A stretch of 30,786 bases of DNA, taken from assembly GCA_964428205.1 (NCBI GenBank), contig CAYRXE010000008.1, forward strand, positions 1 to 30,786, written 5' to 3'. Position 1 is the stretch's first letter. Each line of letters begins with the position of its first letter. The notes under the pieces are model-generated. The model made no database searches. It saw nothing but the letters and a program-made list of their open reading frames with translations, and had not been told where the DNA came from. Source of the DNA: CAYRXE01 sp964428205. Its GTDB lineage: Bacteria; Patescibacteriota; Gracilibacteria; Peribacterales; Peribacteraceae. The translations under genes were made by a program, and so were the position numbers. This document shows positions 7,467 to 15,478 of the stretch, piece by piece.

Positions 7467-7661
7467 ATGGCTTCCATCCGCATCATTGCTCCGGGAGGAT
7501 TCGACGACATGAATTGGCTGAATGATCCTATGCCCGGAATTCAGAAGAGAGATCATGAGACGGCAGAATTTCTCGCGCTTGATCAACGTAGAAAAGAAGA
7601 GCCTGTGCATGTCACACGCACGCAATTGGCAGAAGCCATCCTGACTCTTCTAGACGAATAA
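7467..7661 (+). CDS. Small hypothetical protein (64 residues)
   Basis: I do not recognise a family. The protein begins MASIRIIAPGGFDDMNWLND and ends with a short helical stretch, TQLAEAILTLLDE. It has no signal peptide or membrane helix, and a mix of charged residues typical of a soluble protein. The case for a real gene is that it fills the gap between ribE and uvrA, has a good TTGACA/TAATCC promoter whose -10 is 10 nt before its ATG, and is followed by hairpins and an intrinsic terminator. No Shine-Dalgarno is present. Confidence 0.55.
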   Translation: MASIRIIAPGGFDDMNWLNDPMPGIQKRDHETAEFLALDQRRKEEPVHVTRTQLAEAILTLLDE

Positions 7662-7752
7662 GCCTAAACCCTAGACAGCAGACGAAATTTCGTGTAGGCT
7701 AAGGCCTCTCTGGAGAGCCAGGGGCCACGCCAAAAGGCGAGGGCCGTTTTTT
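7661..7752 (+). ncRNA. Structured 3' region: three successive hairpins ending in a T-run
   Basis: AGCCTA (7661-7666) pairs with TAGGCT (7695-7700) and encloses the palindrome ACGAAATTTCGT (7682-7693). A second hairpin, GGC/TCT with AGA/GCC, spans 7703-7719. A third is the terminator at 7721-7752. The set could be the structured 3' end of the 7467 mRNA, a processed small RNA, or a leader ahead of uvrA. I could not match it to a known riboswitch or RNA family, so the RNA call is tentative. Confidence 0.35.
7721..7752 (+). terminator. Intrinsic terminator between the 64-residue ORF and uvrA
   Basis: GGCC-A-CGCC and GGCG-A-GGGCC pair around an AAAA loop, with one mismatch and one bulge. A run of six T follows after a single G. 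It precedes uvrA by about 48 bp and should separate the two transcription units. Confidence 0.65.
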
Positions 7753-7799
7753 GTTATTCCTCTATATTTATTTCGCGCCCAAGTATGGGCACACCCCGT

Positions 7800-10682
7800 A
7801 TGGACAAGATCATCGTCAAAGGCGCCAAGATGCATAACCTCAAGAATGTGGACGTGGAGATCCCACGTAACAAACTGACGGTGATTACCGGCCTTTCGGG
7901 TTCGGGTAAATCCTCCCTCGCGTTCGATACCATCTTCGCAGAAGGTCAGCGTCGCTACGTCGAAAGTCTTTCGGCGTACGCTCGTCAATTTATCGCACAG
8001 ATGGAAAAGCCGGAGGTGGAATCGATTGAGGGTCTCTCCCCTGCTATTTCGATAGATCAAAAGACCGCTCCACGTAACCCACGTTCGACGGTGGGCACGG
8101 TCACAGAGATTTACGACTACATGCGTCTCCTCTGGGCAAAGGTCGGCAAGGTGCACTGTGCAACATGCGGAAAAATGCTCGGCAAGCAATCATCGAGTCA
8201 GATTGTCGAAACAATCGCCGGCATGCCGGATGGCAAAAAGATTTTCCTCCTCGCACCTGTGGTACAAGGAAGAAAAGGTGAACACCTCAAGATCATCGAG
8301 GCCATCAAGCGCGAAGGTTTCGTCCGCATGCGCATCGATGGAACCGTCGTAACGGCAGATGAAGATCCAAAGCTTGATCCCAAGAAGACGCACGACATTG
8401 AGATCGTGGTCGATCGCTTGATCGTTCGTGATCTGGAGTCGAAAGAAAAAGAAGTGAACCCTAACCGCACGCGTCTGGCGGACTCGGTGGAACTCGCACT
8501 CAGGAAAGGAGAAGGAAGTCTGATCGTCCTTGATGCTGATACGAACGAAGAAATTCGCTTCAGCGAATCCTTCGTGTGTCCGGAGCATCCTGAGCAGCAC
8601 ATCCCCGAGATTGAACCACGCAGTTTCTCCTTTAACTCTCCGCATGGAGCCTGTGATGAGTGTCATGGATTAGGCTCGATTTTGCAGGTAGATGAGGTAG
8701 CCGTGATCCCGAATCCTCGGCTTTCCCTAGCCGAAGGTGCGGTGCACCCATGGGCGACATCTGCGAGCCGTTCCGGCTTTATGTATCAGATGCTCGAGGC
8801 ACTGAGTGCCGAACTCGGATTCAGTTTGGCAGAGCCCTGGGACAAGCTGCCTGCTGATATTCGTAAGACGATTCTGTGGGGCTACAGCAAGCCACTGCAC
8901 GTGCAGATCAACTCCATGAAGTTCGGTGGTACGTACCAAACCAACTTCGAAGGTGTGATCCCCAACCTGGAACGTCGTCATCAAGAAACCGAAAGCAGTT
9001 ACATGCGTCAGCAGATTGAGGAGTACATGTTGGAACTCCCTTGTAACTCTTGTCATGGTCGCCGTCTCAAGAAGGAGATCCTCGGCGTGACCGTGGGCAA
9101 CAAAAATATTGTCGATGCGACCGACATGAGTATCGAAGAAGCAGAAAGCTTTTTCTCTTCACTCGCACCAAGCAAGAAAGTAGCAGGTATGAGTTTGAGC
9201 GAGTACGAGTACACGATTGTGAAAAAAGTATTGGACGAAGTGATTGCTCGTCTCACGTTCTTGGAAAACGTGGGTCTCAAGTACCTCACCATGTCTCGCT
9301 CCGCCGCAACGCTCTCTGGAGGTGAAGCGCAGCGCATTCGCTTGGCCACACAAATCGGTTCTGCACTCCAAGGAGTCTTGTACGTGCTGGATGAACCGTC
9401 CATTGGTCTGCACCAGCGCGATAACCGCAGGCTCATCACGACGCTCACGCAGTTACGTGACCTCGGGAACACCGTGCTCGTCGTAGAACATGACGAAGAG
9501 ACGATCGAAGAAGCAGACTATTTGCTCGAGATTGGCCCAGGAGCCGGTAAATTCGGCGGTTCGGTGATTGCCCAGGGCACCCCAGAAGAGCTGATCAAGA
9601 ACCCAGAATCCGTCACCGGTCAGTACTTGAGCGGCAAGAAGTTCATCACCATTCCAGATACTCGCCGCAAGGGAAATGGAAAGGAGATCGTCATCACCGA
9701 TGCGCATCACCACAACTTGCAGCACGTCGATGCACACATTCCCCTCGGCACCTTCATTGGTATCTCGGGAGTATCGGGATCTGGTAAATCGAGCTTGATC
9801 CACGGCATCCTTGGACCGGAGTTGCAGCGTGTGCTCAACAAAGCACACACGAAGCCCCAAGACGTAGGTTCCATCACGGGTTTGGAACACTTGGACAAAG
9901 CGATTGTGATCGACCAATCCCCGATCGGCCGCACACCTCGCAGTAACCCTGCAACGTACACCGGAGTCTTTACCGACATCCGCGATATTTATTCTTCGAC
10001 TCCAGAAGCAAAACTCCGTGGCTACAAGCCGGGACGTTTTAGTTTTAACGTCAAAGGTGGTCGCTGCGAAGAGTGTGAAGGTGATGGTCTCAAGCGAATC
10101 GAAATGCACTTCTTGCCAGACGTCTTTGTGACGTGTGAGCGCTGTCTCGGTAAGCGCTACAACCGCGAGACATTGGAGATCACGTATAAAGGTAAGAACA
10201 TTGCCGAGGCTCTCGACATGACCATCAGTGAGTCCTTGGAATTCTTTTCGGCCATCCCACCCATCAAGAACAAGCTCCAGACTCTTGAGGATGTGGGTCT
10301 TGGCTACATTCACTTGGGACAGAGCGCGACGACCCTCTCCGGAGGTGAGGCACAGCGCATTAAATTGGCTACAGAACTCACAAAACGCGCTACAGGCAAA
10401 ACCTTCTACATCCTCGATGAACCCACAACGGGTCTTCACTTCGACGACATTGCAAAGCTCTTGGATGTGCTGCAGCGCCTCGTAGAGAAAGGCAACACCG
10501 TGCTCGTGATCGAACACAACTTGGACGTGCTCAAGTCCGTCGACCACATCATTGATATTGGTCCTGATGGTGGAGTCGGTGGCGGAAGAATCATTGCAAC
10601 CGGTACGCCCGAGCAAGTGGCAAAGTCGAAAGAGAGTTACACCGGTGAGTACCTGCAAAAGGTTCTTGCGAAGAAAAAATGA
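7800..10682 (+). CDS. uvrA: Excinuclease ABC subunit A
   Basis: 960 residues from the ATG giving MDKIIVKGAKMHNLKN, which matches the usual family N-terminus; an ATG five codons earlier (7785) is the alternative. UvrA is the damage-sensing ATPase of nucleotide excision repair and loads UvrB. Visible features are the first Walker A GLSGSGKSS, a zinc-finger half CATCGKM and its partner CNSCHGR, the first ABC signature LSGGEAQRIRLA, the second Walker A GVSGSGKSS, the C-terminal zinc finger CEECEGDG...CERCLGKR, the second signature LSGGEAQRIKLA and Walker B ILDEPTTGLH. Length and domain order are normal. The TGA stop overlaps the ATG of the Nudix gene (ATGA), which indicates a two-gene operon. Confidence 0.98.
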   Translation: MDKIIVKGAKMHNLKNVDVEIPRNKLTVITGLSGSGKSSLAFDTIFAEGQRRYVESLSAYARQFIAQMEKPEVESIEGLSPAISIDQKTAPRNPRSTVGTVTEIYDYMRLLWAKVGKVHCATCGKMLGKQSSSQIVETIAGMPDGKKIFLLAPVVQGRKGEHLKIIEAIKREGFVRMRIDGTVVTADEDPKLDPKKTHDIEIVVDRLIVRDLESKEKEVNPNRTRLADSVELALRKGEGSLIVLDADTNEEIRFSESFVCPEHPEQHIPEIEPRSFSFNSPHGACDECHGLGSILQVDEVAVIPNPRLSLAEGAVHPWATSASRSGFMYQMLEALSAELGFSLAEPWDKLPADIRKTILWGYSKPLHVQINSMKFGGTYQTNFEGVIPNLERRHQETESSYMRQQIEEYMLELPCNSCHGRRLKKEILGVTVGNKNIVDATDMSIEEAESFFSSLAPSKKVAGMSLSEYEYTIVKKVLDEVIARLTFLENVGLKYLTMSRSAATLSGGEAQRIRLATQIGSALQGVLYVLDEPSIGLHQRDNRRLITTLTQLRDLGNTVLVVEHDEETIEEADYLLEIGPGAGKFGGSVIAQGTPEELIKNPESVTGQYLSGKKFITIPDTRRKGNGKEIVITDAHHHNLQHVDAHIPLGTFIGISGVSGSGKSSLIHGILGPELQRVLNKAHTKPQDVGSITGLEHLDKAIVIDQSPIGRTPRSNPATYTGVFTDIRDIYSSTPEAKLRGYKPGRFSFNVKGGRCEECEGDGLKRIEMHFLPDVFVTCERCLGKRYNRETLEITYKGKNIAEALDMTISESLEFFSAIPPIKNKLQTLEDVGLGYIHLGQSATTLSGGEAQRIKLATELTKRATGKTFYILDEPTTGLHFDDIAKLLDVLQRLVEKGNTVLVIEHNLDVLKSVDHIIDIGPDGGVGGGRIIATGTPEQVAKSKESYTGEYLQKVLAKKK

Positions 10683-11158
10683 TGCGCCAATTCACAGCTA
10701 CGGCATTCGTCACGCACGAGAATAAAGTGCTCCTGATGTGGCACAAGAAGCTGAAGCGTTGGATGCCTCCTGGCGGACACGTCGACCAAGATGAGTTGCC
10801 CGAAGAATGTGCGCAACGCGAGTGCAAAGAAGAAACAGGACTTGATGTCGAAATCATTGGAGCGCCAACCACGAACTTATTCGTCAGCAATGGTCATGAA
10901 GGTCGGATGATGAAACAGCCCTTTGCCATGCTGCTGGAAGAAATTCCCGCACTCCCGGAGCGCAATCAACCTGCACATCAACACATGGATTTTCTTTTTC
11001 ATGCTCGATTAGTAGACGATTCCCAAATTCCTCGACTGCTCGACAAAGAAGCGACTGAACTTCGCTGGTTCACACATGCAGAGATCGAAGCGTTGGATGA
11101 CCAGACCGAGATCTTCAGTAATGTGAAAGCGTACGTATTACAGGCCCTAAAAGCGTAA
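10679..11158 (+). CDS. Nudix hydrolase
   Basis: 159 residues. The Nudix box is complete at about residues 36-58: GGHVDQDELPEECAQ, then RECKEETGL, fitting G-x5-E-x7-RE-x-x-EE-x-G with Cys at the usual hydrophobic position. Family members hydrolyse nucleoside diphosphates linked to another group, with Mg2+ held by the RE..EE glutamates. The substrate cannot be deduced. The ATG overlaps the uvrA stop by ATGA, so it is translationally coupled. This pairing with a repair gene would suit a role in clearing damaged nucleotides, while the RSH gene 60 bp downstream leaves (p)ppGpp as another candidate substrate. Both are inference. Confidence 0.9.
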   Translation: MMRQFTATAFVTHENKVLLMWHKKLKRWMPPGGHVDQDELPEECAQRECKEETGLDVEIIGAPTTNLFVSNGHEGRMMKQPFAMLLEEIPALPERNQPAHQHMDFLFHARLVDDSQIPRLLDKEATELRWFTHAEIEALDDQTEIFSNVKAYVLQALKA

Positions 11159-11177
11159 ACGGAAACAGCTCTTTTGC

Positions 11178-11207
11178 TTGGGTAAAAGGCGAATTTGCGT
11201 GTAGAAT
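11178..11207 (+). promoter_or_regulatory. Putative promoter of the RSH-EamA fusion gene
   Basis: TTGGGT (11178-11183) and TAGAAT (11202-11207) are 18 bp apart. TAGAAT ends 11 nt before the ATG at 11219, so the transcript would be almost leaderless. The box lies just after the Nudix gene stop, giving the fusion gene its own transcript. Confidence 0.45.
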
Positions 11208-11218
11208 AAGCCATCCCT

Positions 11219-13975
11219 ATGGAATGGTCTGCCTTTGAGCGGCACCTCCGGCACCTTAGCGAGCGCGATCACAAGCGCGTGCGCAGGGCATACGATATGG
11301 CGAAAGAACTGCATGAGGGACAAAAACGCAAATCTGGGGAGCCGTACTTCATGCATCCGGTTGCCGTTGCAGAGAAATTGACGCGTGCTGGGGCAGATGC
11401 AGAGACGATCATTGCTGCCCTGTTGCATGACACGGTGGAAGACACTCCTATTACGTTGGATGAAATCGAAAAAGAATTTGGAGAAGTGGTTACAAAACTC
11501 ATCAACGGAGTCACAAAGTTGTCTGCCGCAGACATCGGTACAACTCCAAATCTCAACGAACAAGTAGAAACACTGCGCAAAATCTTCCAGCTGATGCAAG
11601 AAGACCCGCGTATGATGGTTATTAAGCTCTTCGACCGTCTCCACAACATGGAAACTGTGGAATTCTTAAAGCCAGACAAGCAACAGGCACTGGCTCATGA
11701 AACACTCGATACCTACGCAAAGATTGCAGATCGCCTGTGTATGCAGGATCTTCGCTACGAATTGGAAGAGTTGTGCTATGCCGTTCTCGATCCCGAGCTT
11801 TTAGAAAGAATGAAGGAAATCCGAGATAAAAATCAAAGCATTGGACAGCACTTGGTGTCTACGATGCGAAAGACGCTCATCAACATGCACACTGATTTTG
11901 GAAACAATGTAACCATGGAGCTTGAGAGAAAGTCCTGGGCGAAGCTGCGTGCGCAGTTAAACGTAGAAGGAGCAGCGATTTCTGGTTTGAGCCCCGTAAC
12001 GATTGCCTTTATTTGTGACGATCGTGACGCGTGTTACCGCGTCATGGGTGCGCTCCATACGCCATGGAAGAGAGAAGTGCTGTCCTTCCAAGACTTCATT
12101 AACTCACCCGAATTAAACGGTTACCAAGGTCTACACACAACAATCATTCTCGAAGATGGAACACGTGTTCGCTGCAAAATTCGCACGCACGAGATGCACA
12201 AATACGCCCACGATGGCATTACGTCATACTGTTTCGACGCTCAAAAGAAGGGTGAGTTGGAACGCGTGGTGCCTTGGACCAAGCGTATTCAATCTCTCAC
12301 AGAAGACACAACGCACCGAAGCGACGCATTCTGGCAGAGTCTCCAGAGCGATATTCTAGGTGCATCCATCACTATTCACGGTCCAGACGACAAAACCGTG
12401 GATCTTCCAAAGGGAGCCACTGTTCTTGATGGAGCCTTTTATATTCTTGGCGAAAAAGCACTGCGAGCCACCGCGTTCCGTGTGAATGGAATGGAAGCTG
12501 ACCCGCAGACACCCCTCGAAAGATCAAACGCCGTGAGTGTGGAACTTGCGAAAGAAAGTCAGGTAACACGTGATTGGCTGCGCTGGACGCAGACATCATT
12601 CGCCGCAGCGACTATTCGAGCAGCACTGCGTGAACTACCGATTTCCGAACGTGCAGAAACAGGAAGAGTGGTTCTTCAGCAATTCCTCAGTCAGAGGAAA
12701 AAAGGATTCATTGAAGAATTTGAAGATGCATTCTTGCTCGAAGCTGCGACCTCTCTTGGGTTTGCGACCGTGGAAGAAATGCTTGCTGGTATTGCCGATG
12801 AAATTGTGAGTCCCAGCTTGGTTTTCGAAAAAATATTTCACTCGCGAAAAAAGGCAGTCGTAAATCCAGGAACAGTGGTATTGAACTTTTCCTTCCCCAC
12901 GGGAAATAAAGATCTTCATGGAAGAATCAATCGCATTCTCGAATTGTATAACAATCTCGTGCAGGACGTGCGTATAAGCAGAGGAACAGAATCTGGCTCT
13001 GGATCGGTACGTTTGATTTCGACAGAGCTTGAAGAGGCAGAAGTCATTCGTGAGCTAGAAAAAGCCGGAGCCTACAACATGCATATCACGCAGGAAATTC
13101 GCGGAACGTTCTTACTCGTAGCTGTGCTCATCATCTTGTGGGGACTGGACCCTGTGATGGCAAAGTTACTGATTTCGGATGGTGTGTCTCCGATCGATCT
13201 CACCAGCATTCGCTTTCTCACATTTGCAGCCGCAGGTGTGTGCACATACGCCATCTTTGGATTGCGCACGAGAAATCTCCTTAAGTCCATTCGACCTCTC
13301 AAAGCATCTCTCTTGGGCTCTGGAGTCACACTCTTTCTCACCGCTCTCTCGTCGTACATCGCACTGCAATCCATCACAGCAATGGAATACATCCTCCTGA
13401 TTATTGGAGGATTGGTCGTGGTGCGCTTCTTCCAGGCATACACCACGCATAGCGAAGGAGTACGCAGTAGTTTATGGTCGCTAGTCTTGCTACTTGGCGC
13501 CTACATGCTCCTTACTCTGTACTACAGCACGTCTCTCGTAGGAACACTTGCAGGAGCAGTGAGTGGTTTGAGCTTCGCGCTTTATTCGCTCTTGAGTAAG
13601 CGTTTCCAGGAAGAAGAGGCACGCATCCACGCTCGCTACCCTGCGTATCTCTTCTGGCTCTCGATGAGTACGTTGCCTCTCACATTGCTCTTGCTCCCAC
13701 AGTCGGGATTGGCATTGATTCCCTGGGAAGTCATTTTGAAAGGTGTCGCCTTCTCGGTGGTATTCGTCATGCTGCCATACGGTTTGTACTTCGAATGCAT
13801 GCGTCGCCTTAAGCAATCAGCATTGGACCGTATGCTGCCATTCGTGTGGACGTCGACACTCGTAGGAGGCCTGCTCCTCAAGCAAGAACACTCCTTCGCC
13901 ATGTTGGTCGTAACTCCGCTGCTGTTGATATTCCTCTGGGTATACCTCGTTAAGCAGCTTCGCCGCGCGAGATAG
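11219..13975 (+). CDS. RSH (RelA/SpoT-type) hydrolase-like protein fused to a ten-helix EamA/DMT transporter
   Basis: 918 residues in one open frame. Residues 1-180 are the HD-type (p)ppGpp hydrolase domain with all expected residues: R37, H46, H70-D71, E74-D75 and D139 (FDRLHNM). Residues ~215-345 are a synthetase-like domain keeping NGYQGLHTT and IRTHEMH. The G-R-P-K substrate loop is lost, the catalytic Asp of Rel (D264 in S. equisimilis) aligns with S258 and the catalytic Glu (E323) with R318, so synthesis is probably dead. Residues ~381-445 are a TGS domain, then a helical stretch, then an ACT-like segment (~552-622). From ~629 to 915 there are ten membrane helices resembling EamA/DMT permeases. 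RSH proteins are normally cytosolic, so fusion to a transporter is very unusual. It would tether alarmone hydrolysis to the membrane. The 3' end overlaps the convergent gene by 26 bp. Confidence 0.88.
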   Translation: MEWSAFERHLRHLSERDHKRVRRAYDMAKELHEGQKRKSGEPYFMHPVAVAEKLTRAGADAETIIAALLHDTVEDTPITLDEIEKEFGEVVTKLINGVTKLSAADIGTTPNLNEQVETLRKIFQLMQEDPRMMVIKLFDRLHNMETVEFLKPDKQQALAHETLDTYAKIADRLCMQDLRYELEELCYAVLDPELLERMKEIRDKNQSIGQHLVSTMRKTLINMHTDFGNNVTMELERKSWAKLRAQLNVEGAAISGLSPVTIAFICDDRDACYRVMGALHTPWKREVLSFQDFINSPELNGYQGLHTTIILEDGTRVRCKIRTHEMHKYAHDGITSYCFDAQKKGELERVVPWTKRIQSLTEDTTHRSDAFWQSLQSDILGASITIHGPDDKTVDLPKGATVLDGAFYILGEKALRATAFRVNGMEADPQTPLERSNAVSVELAKESQVTRDWLRWTQTSFAAATIRAALRELPISERAETGRVVLQQFLSQRKKGFIEEFEDAFLLEAATSLGFATVEEMLAGIADEIVSPSLVFEKIFHSRKKAVVNPGTVVLNFSFPTGNKDLHGRINRILELYNNLVQDVRISRGTESGSGSVRLISTELEEAEVIRELEKAGAYNMHITQEIRGTFLLVAVLIILWGLDPVMAKLLISDGVSPIDLTSIRFLTFAAAGVCTYAIFGLRTRNLLKSIRPLKASLLGSGVTLFLTALSSYIALQSITAMEYILLIIGGLVVVRFFQAYTTHSEGVRSSLWSLVLLLGAYMLLTLYYSTSLVGTLAGAVSGLSFALYSLLSKRFQEEEARIHARYPAYLFWLSMSTLPLTLLLLPQSGLALIPWEVILKGVAFSVVFVMLPYGLYFECMRRLKQSALDRMLPFVWTSTLVGGLLLKQEHSFAMLVVTPLLLIFLWVYLVKQLRRAR

Positions 13976-14954
13976 GCTGCACATACATCATCCAACGCGT
14001 GATGACGTTGTAGTCATGGCTGCCCATTTTGATAGGAACCAATCTGTTTGGGAGCTGATACGTGAGCTCTGCTGTATAGCGCGAACGTGTGTGAGAAAGG
14101 ACGCTACGATCGTTCAAGACTGAGCGCGCAGAGACATTTTGACCATCAGGCAATTGCACACCCTGCATACAAGCAATGGCAGCAATGGCATGTGTGATTT
14201 TTCGATCCCCACGCAGAGGATTAACGTCATTCTCAATGTGATGATACGCACGGTGACGTGCGACCCCTGCGTATCCCTGGCTATCGAACGGCCTGGCGCA
14301 AGTGATGTCCTCCTCACAACCAAATCTCCAAGGCTCTGTGAGAATCTGCTGTAGGTGCTCTGGTCGTGAGACTTCATCACCCAACATACTTGGAATCTCA
14401 AACACCGGCTTTTGTGCATCCATGGTCGGAAGATGCACCTGACAATCCGCAACCTGAAGAATGCCGCTCTTTTCTGTCGGCAAGCCGACTTCGGCAATGA
14501 CGAAGTTGGGGTTGTTCAGACGTGCTGCCTGATACTCCGCAGAATACCTCTGCATAAAAAAGCCGTGATCATTTGCTGTTCCAATCATGGTCTTGTACAG
14601 ATCTTTTGCTTTTGCTGGATCTTTCAAAAGATCTTGAGCAAGAAAGCGAAGTTGATCATCTTCATCCAAAGTCTGAAGAATGTTATCAATGTCGGTAAGC
14701 AAATTTTTCTCAGCAAGAGAATACAACACATATTCTCTGCTCATCAGATGACTATTATGACGGTCAGCAAGACGTTCCGCGTGTTCTGACCCAGAAATAA
14801 TCTCGGCACGTGAACTGAGAGTGGCACGCTGCTGCATGCTCTGGAGATCTTGCTCCTGTTTCACCACACGCTCTTTAGAAAGCCTCTTAATGAGCGCAAG
14901 AATAGATGCTTCTGGAGCTTCAGAGCCGTTGCCTGGCTTGTTCATACCGCTCAT
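13950..14954 (-). CDS. Hypothetical protein, unrecognised
   Basis: About 334 residues from the ATG giving MSGMNKPGNG; another ATG lies three codons on, and an upstream in-frame start exists at 15008. I do not recognise a family. The N-terminal ~70 residues are rich in charged and Gln residues and probably helical (LIKRLSKERVVKQEQDLQSM). The middle has helical LTDIDNILQTLDEDDQLRFLAQDLL. The C-terminal half is mixed, with several histidines (ARHRAYHHIEND) and cysteines. There is no signal peptide or membrane helix, so it is likely cytoplasmic. Its 3' end overlaps the end of the RSH-EamA gene by 26 bp in convergent orientation. The smaller gene 72 bp upstream on the same strand may be its operon partner. 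Confidence 0.6.
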   Translation of the reverse strand: MSGMNKPGNGSEAPEASILALIKRLSKERVVKQEQDLQSMQQRATLSSRAEIISGSEHAERLADRHNSHLMSREYVLYSLAEKNLLTDIDNILQTLDEDDQLRFLAQDLLKDPAKAKDLYKTMIGTANDHGFFMQRYSAEYQAARLNNPNFVIAEVGLPTEKSGILQVADCQVHLPTMDAQKPVFEIPSMLGDEVSRPEHLQQILTEPWRFGCEEDITCARPFDSQGYAGVARHRAYHHIENDVNPLRGDRKITHAIAAIACMQGVQLPDGQNVSARSVLNDRSVLSHTRSRYTAELTYQLPNRLVPIKMGSHDYNVITRWMMYVQPISRGEAA

Positions 14955-15026
14955 TGGGGCACGTAAAAAGAAGTAGGCACAGCTTACGGAAATATCCTTG
15001 GAACACAAATACTAATTTTGGCCAAA

Positions 15027-15389
15027 TTAGCTTGTTTTACGTAATAATCTGCCTGCTGGAGCCAGTATTGCCTGAGCCCGCTGGCGCAGAAGCGTAGCGA
15101 GATTTCTGAGTGCTGGAATTTTGTGGATTTCGATAACTATGACCTCAATTTCTTCTCCAAAAGAACCCATAACCTCATCTCGCATTGCACCCTGCTCGGT
15201 AGGCGAAGCATGACTAAAGCTTGGACCTAGCGTTTCTGTCAAAGCGCCATCTGTGATATCCATAAGCAACTTTACTGATGAATCATGATCACTAGGAGCA
15301 TGATCATTGCCTTCTAAAACATTCTCTCCCCCGACATCAGTTTGACTCGGATCTCGTGCAAGCGCCGATTCTGTAGCATCTAATCCCAT
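15027..15389 (-). CDS. Hypothetical small acidic protein (120 residues)
   Basis: I do not recognise a family. The first ~45 residues are acidic and polar (PSQTDVGGENVLEGNDHAPS) and probably disordered. The second half looks folded, with a beta-like EEIEVIVIEIHKIP and a basic helix NLATLLRQRAQAILAPAGRLLRK at the end. Support for a real gene is a sharply AT-rich promoter-like stretch right upstream (TTGACT and TATATT on the minus strand within 15391-15423) and the same orientation as the next gene. No Shine-Dalgarno is seen. Confidence 0.5.
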   Translation of the reverse strand: MGLDATESALARDPSQTDVGGENVLEGNDHAPSDHDSSVKLLMDITDGALTETLGPSFSHASPTEQGAMRDEVMGSFGEEIEVIVIEIHKIPALRNLATLLRQRAQAILAPAGRLLRKTS

Positions 15390-15390
15390 T

Positions 15391-15423
15391 AATTAATTAG
15401 GTAATATAATTTAATCATAGTCA
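15391..15423 (-). promoter_or_regulatory. AT-rich promoter-like region upstream of the 120-residue ORF
   Basis: On the minus strand TTGACT is followed by a run of A and T containing TATATT and ending in TTAATTA just before the ATG. Exact -35/-10 spacing is ambiguous, as TTGACT to TATATT is too short. The base composition contrasts strongly with the flanks. Confidence 0.35.
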
Positions 15424-15478
15424 AATTCCTGTCCGTCGCCAAGTATAAGAGAAGAAGCACCTGTACGCCAGAAAAATC

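Noticed and set aside
9453..10658. 401-codon open frame antisense to uvrA
   Set aside because: It lies wholly inside uvrA on the other strand, its translation has no recognisable domain, and uvrA motifs in the opposite frame are complete. It is a shadow caused by codon bias.
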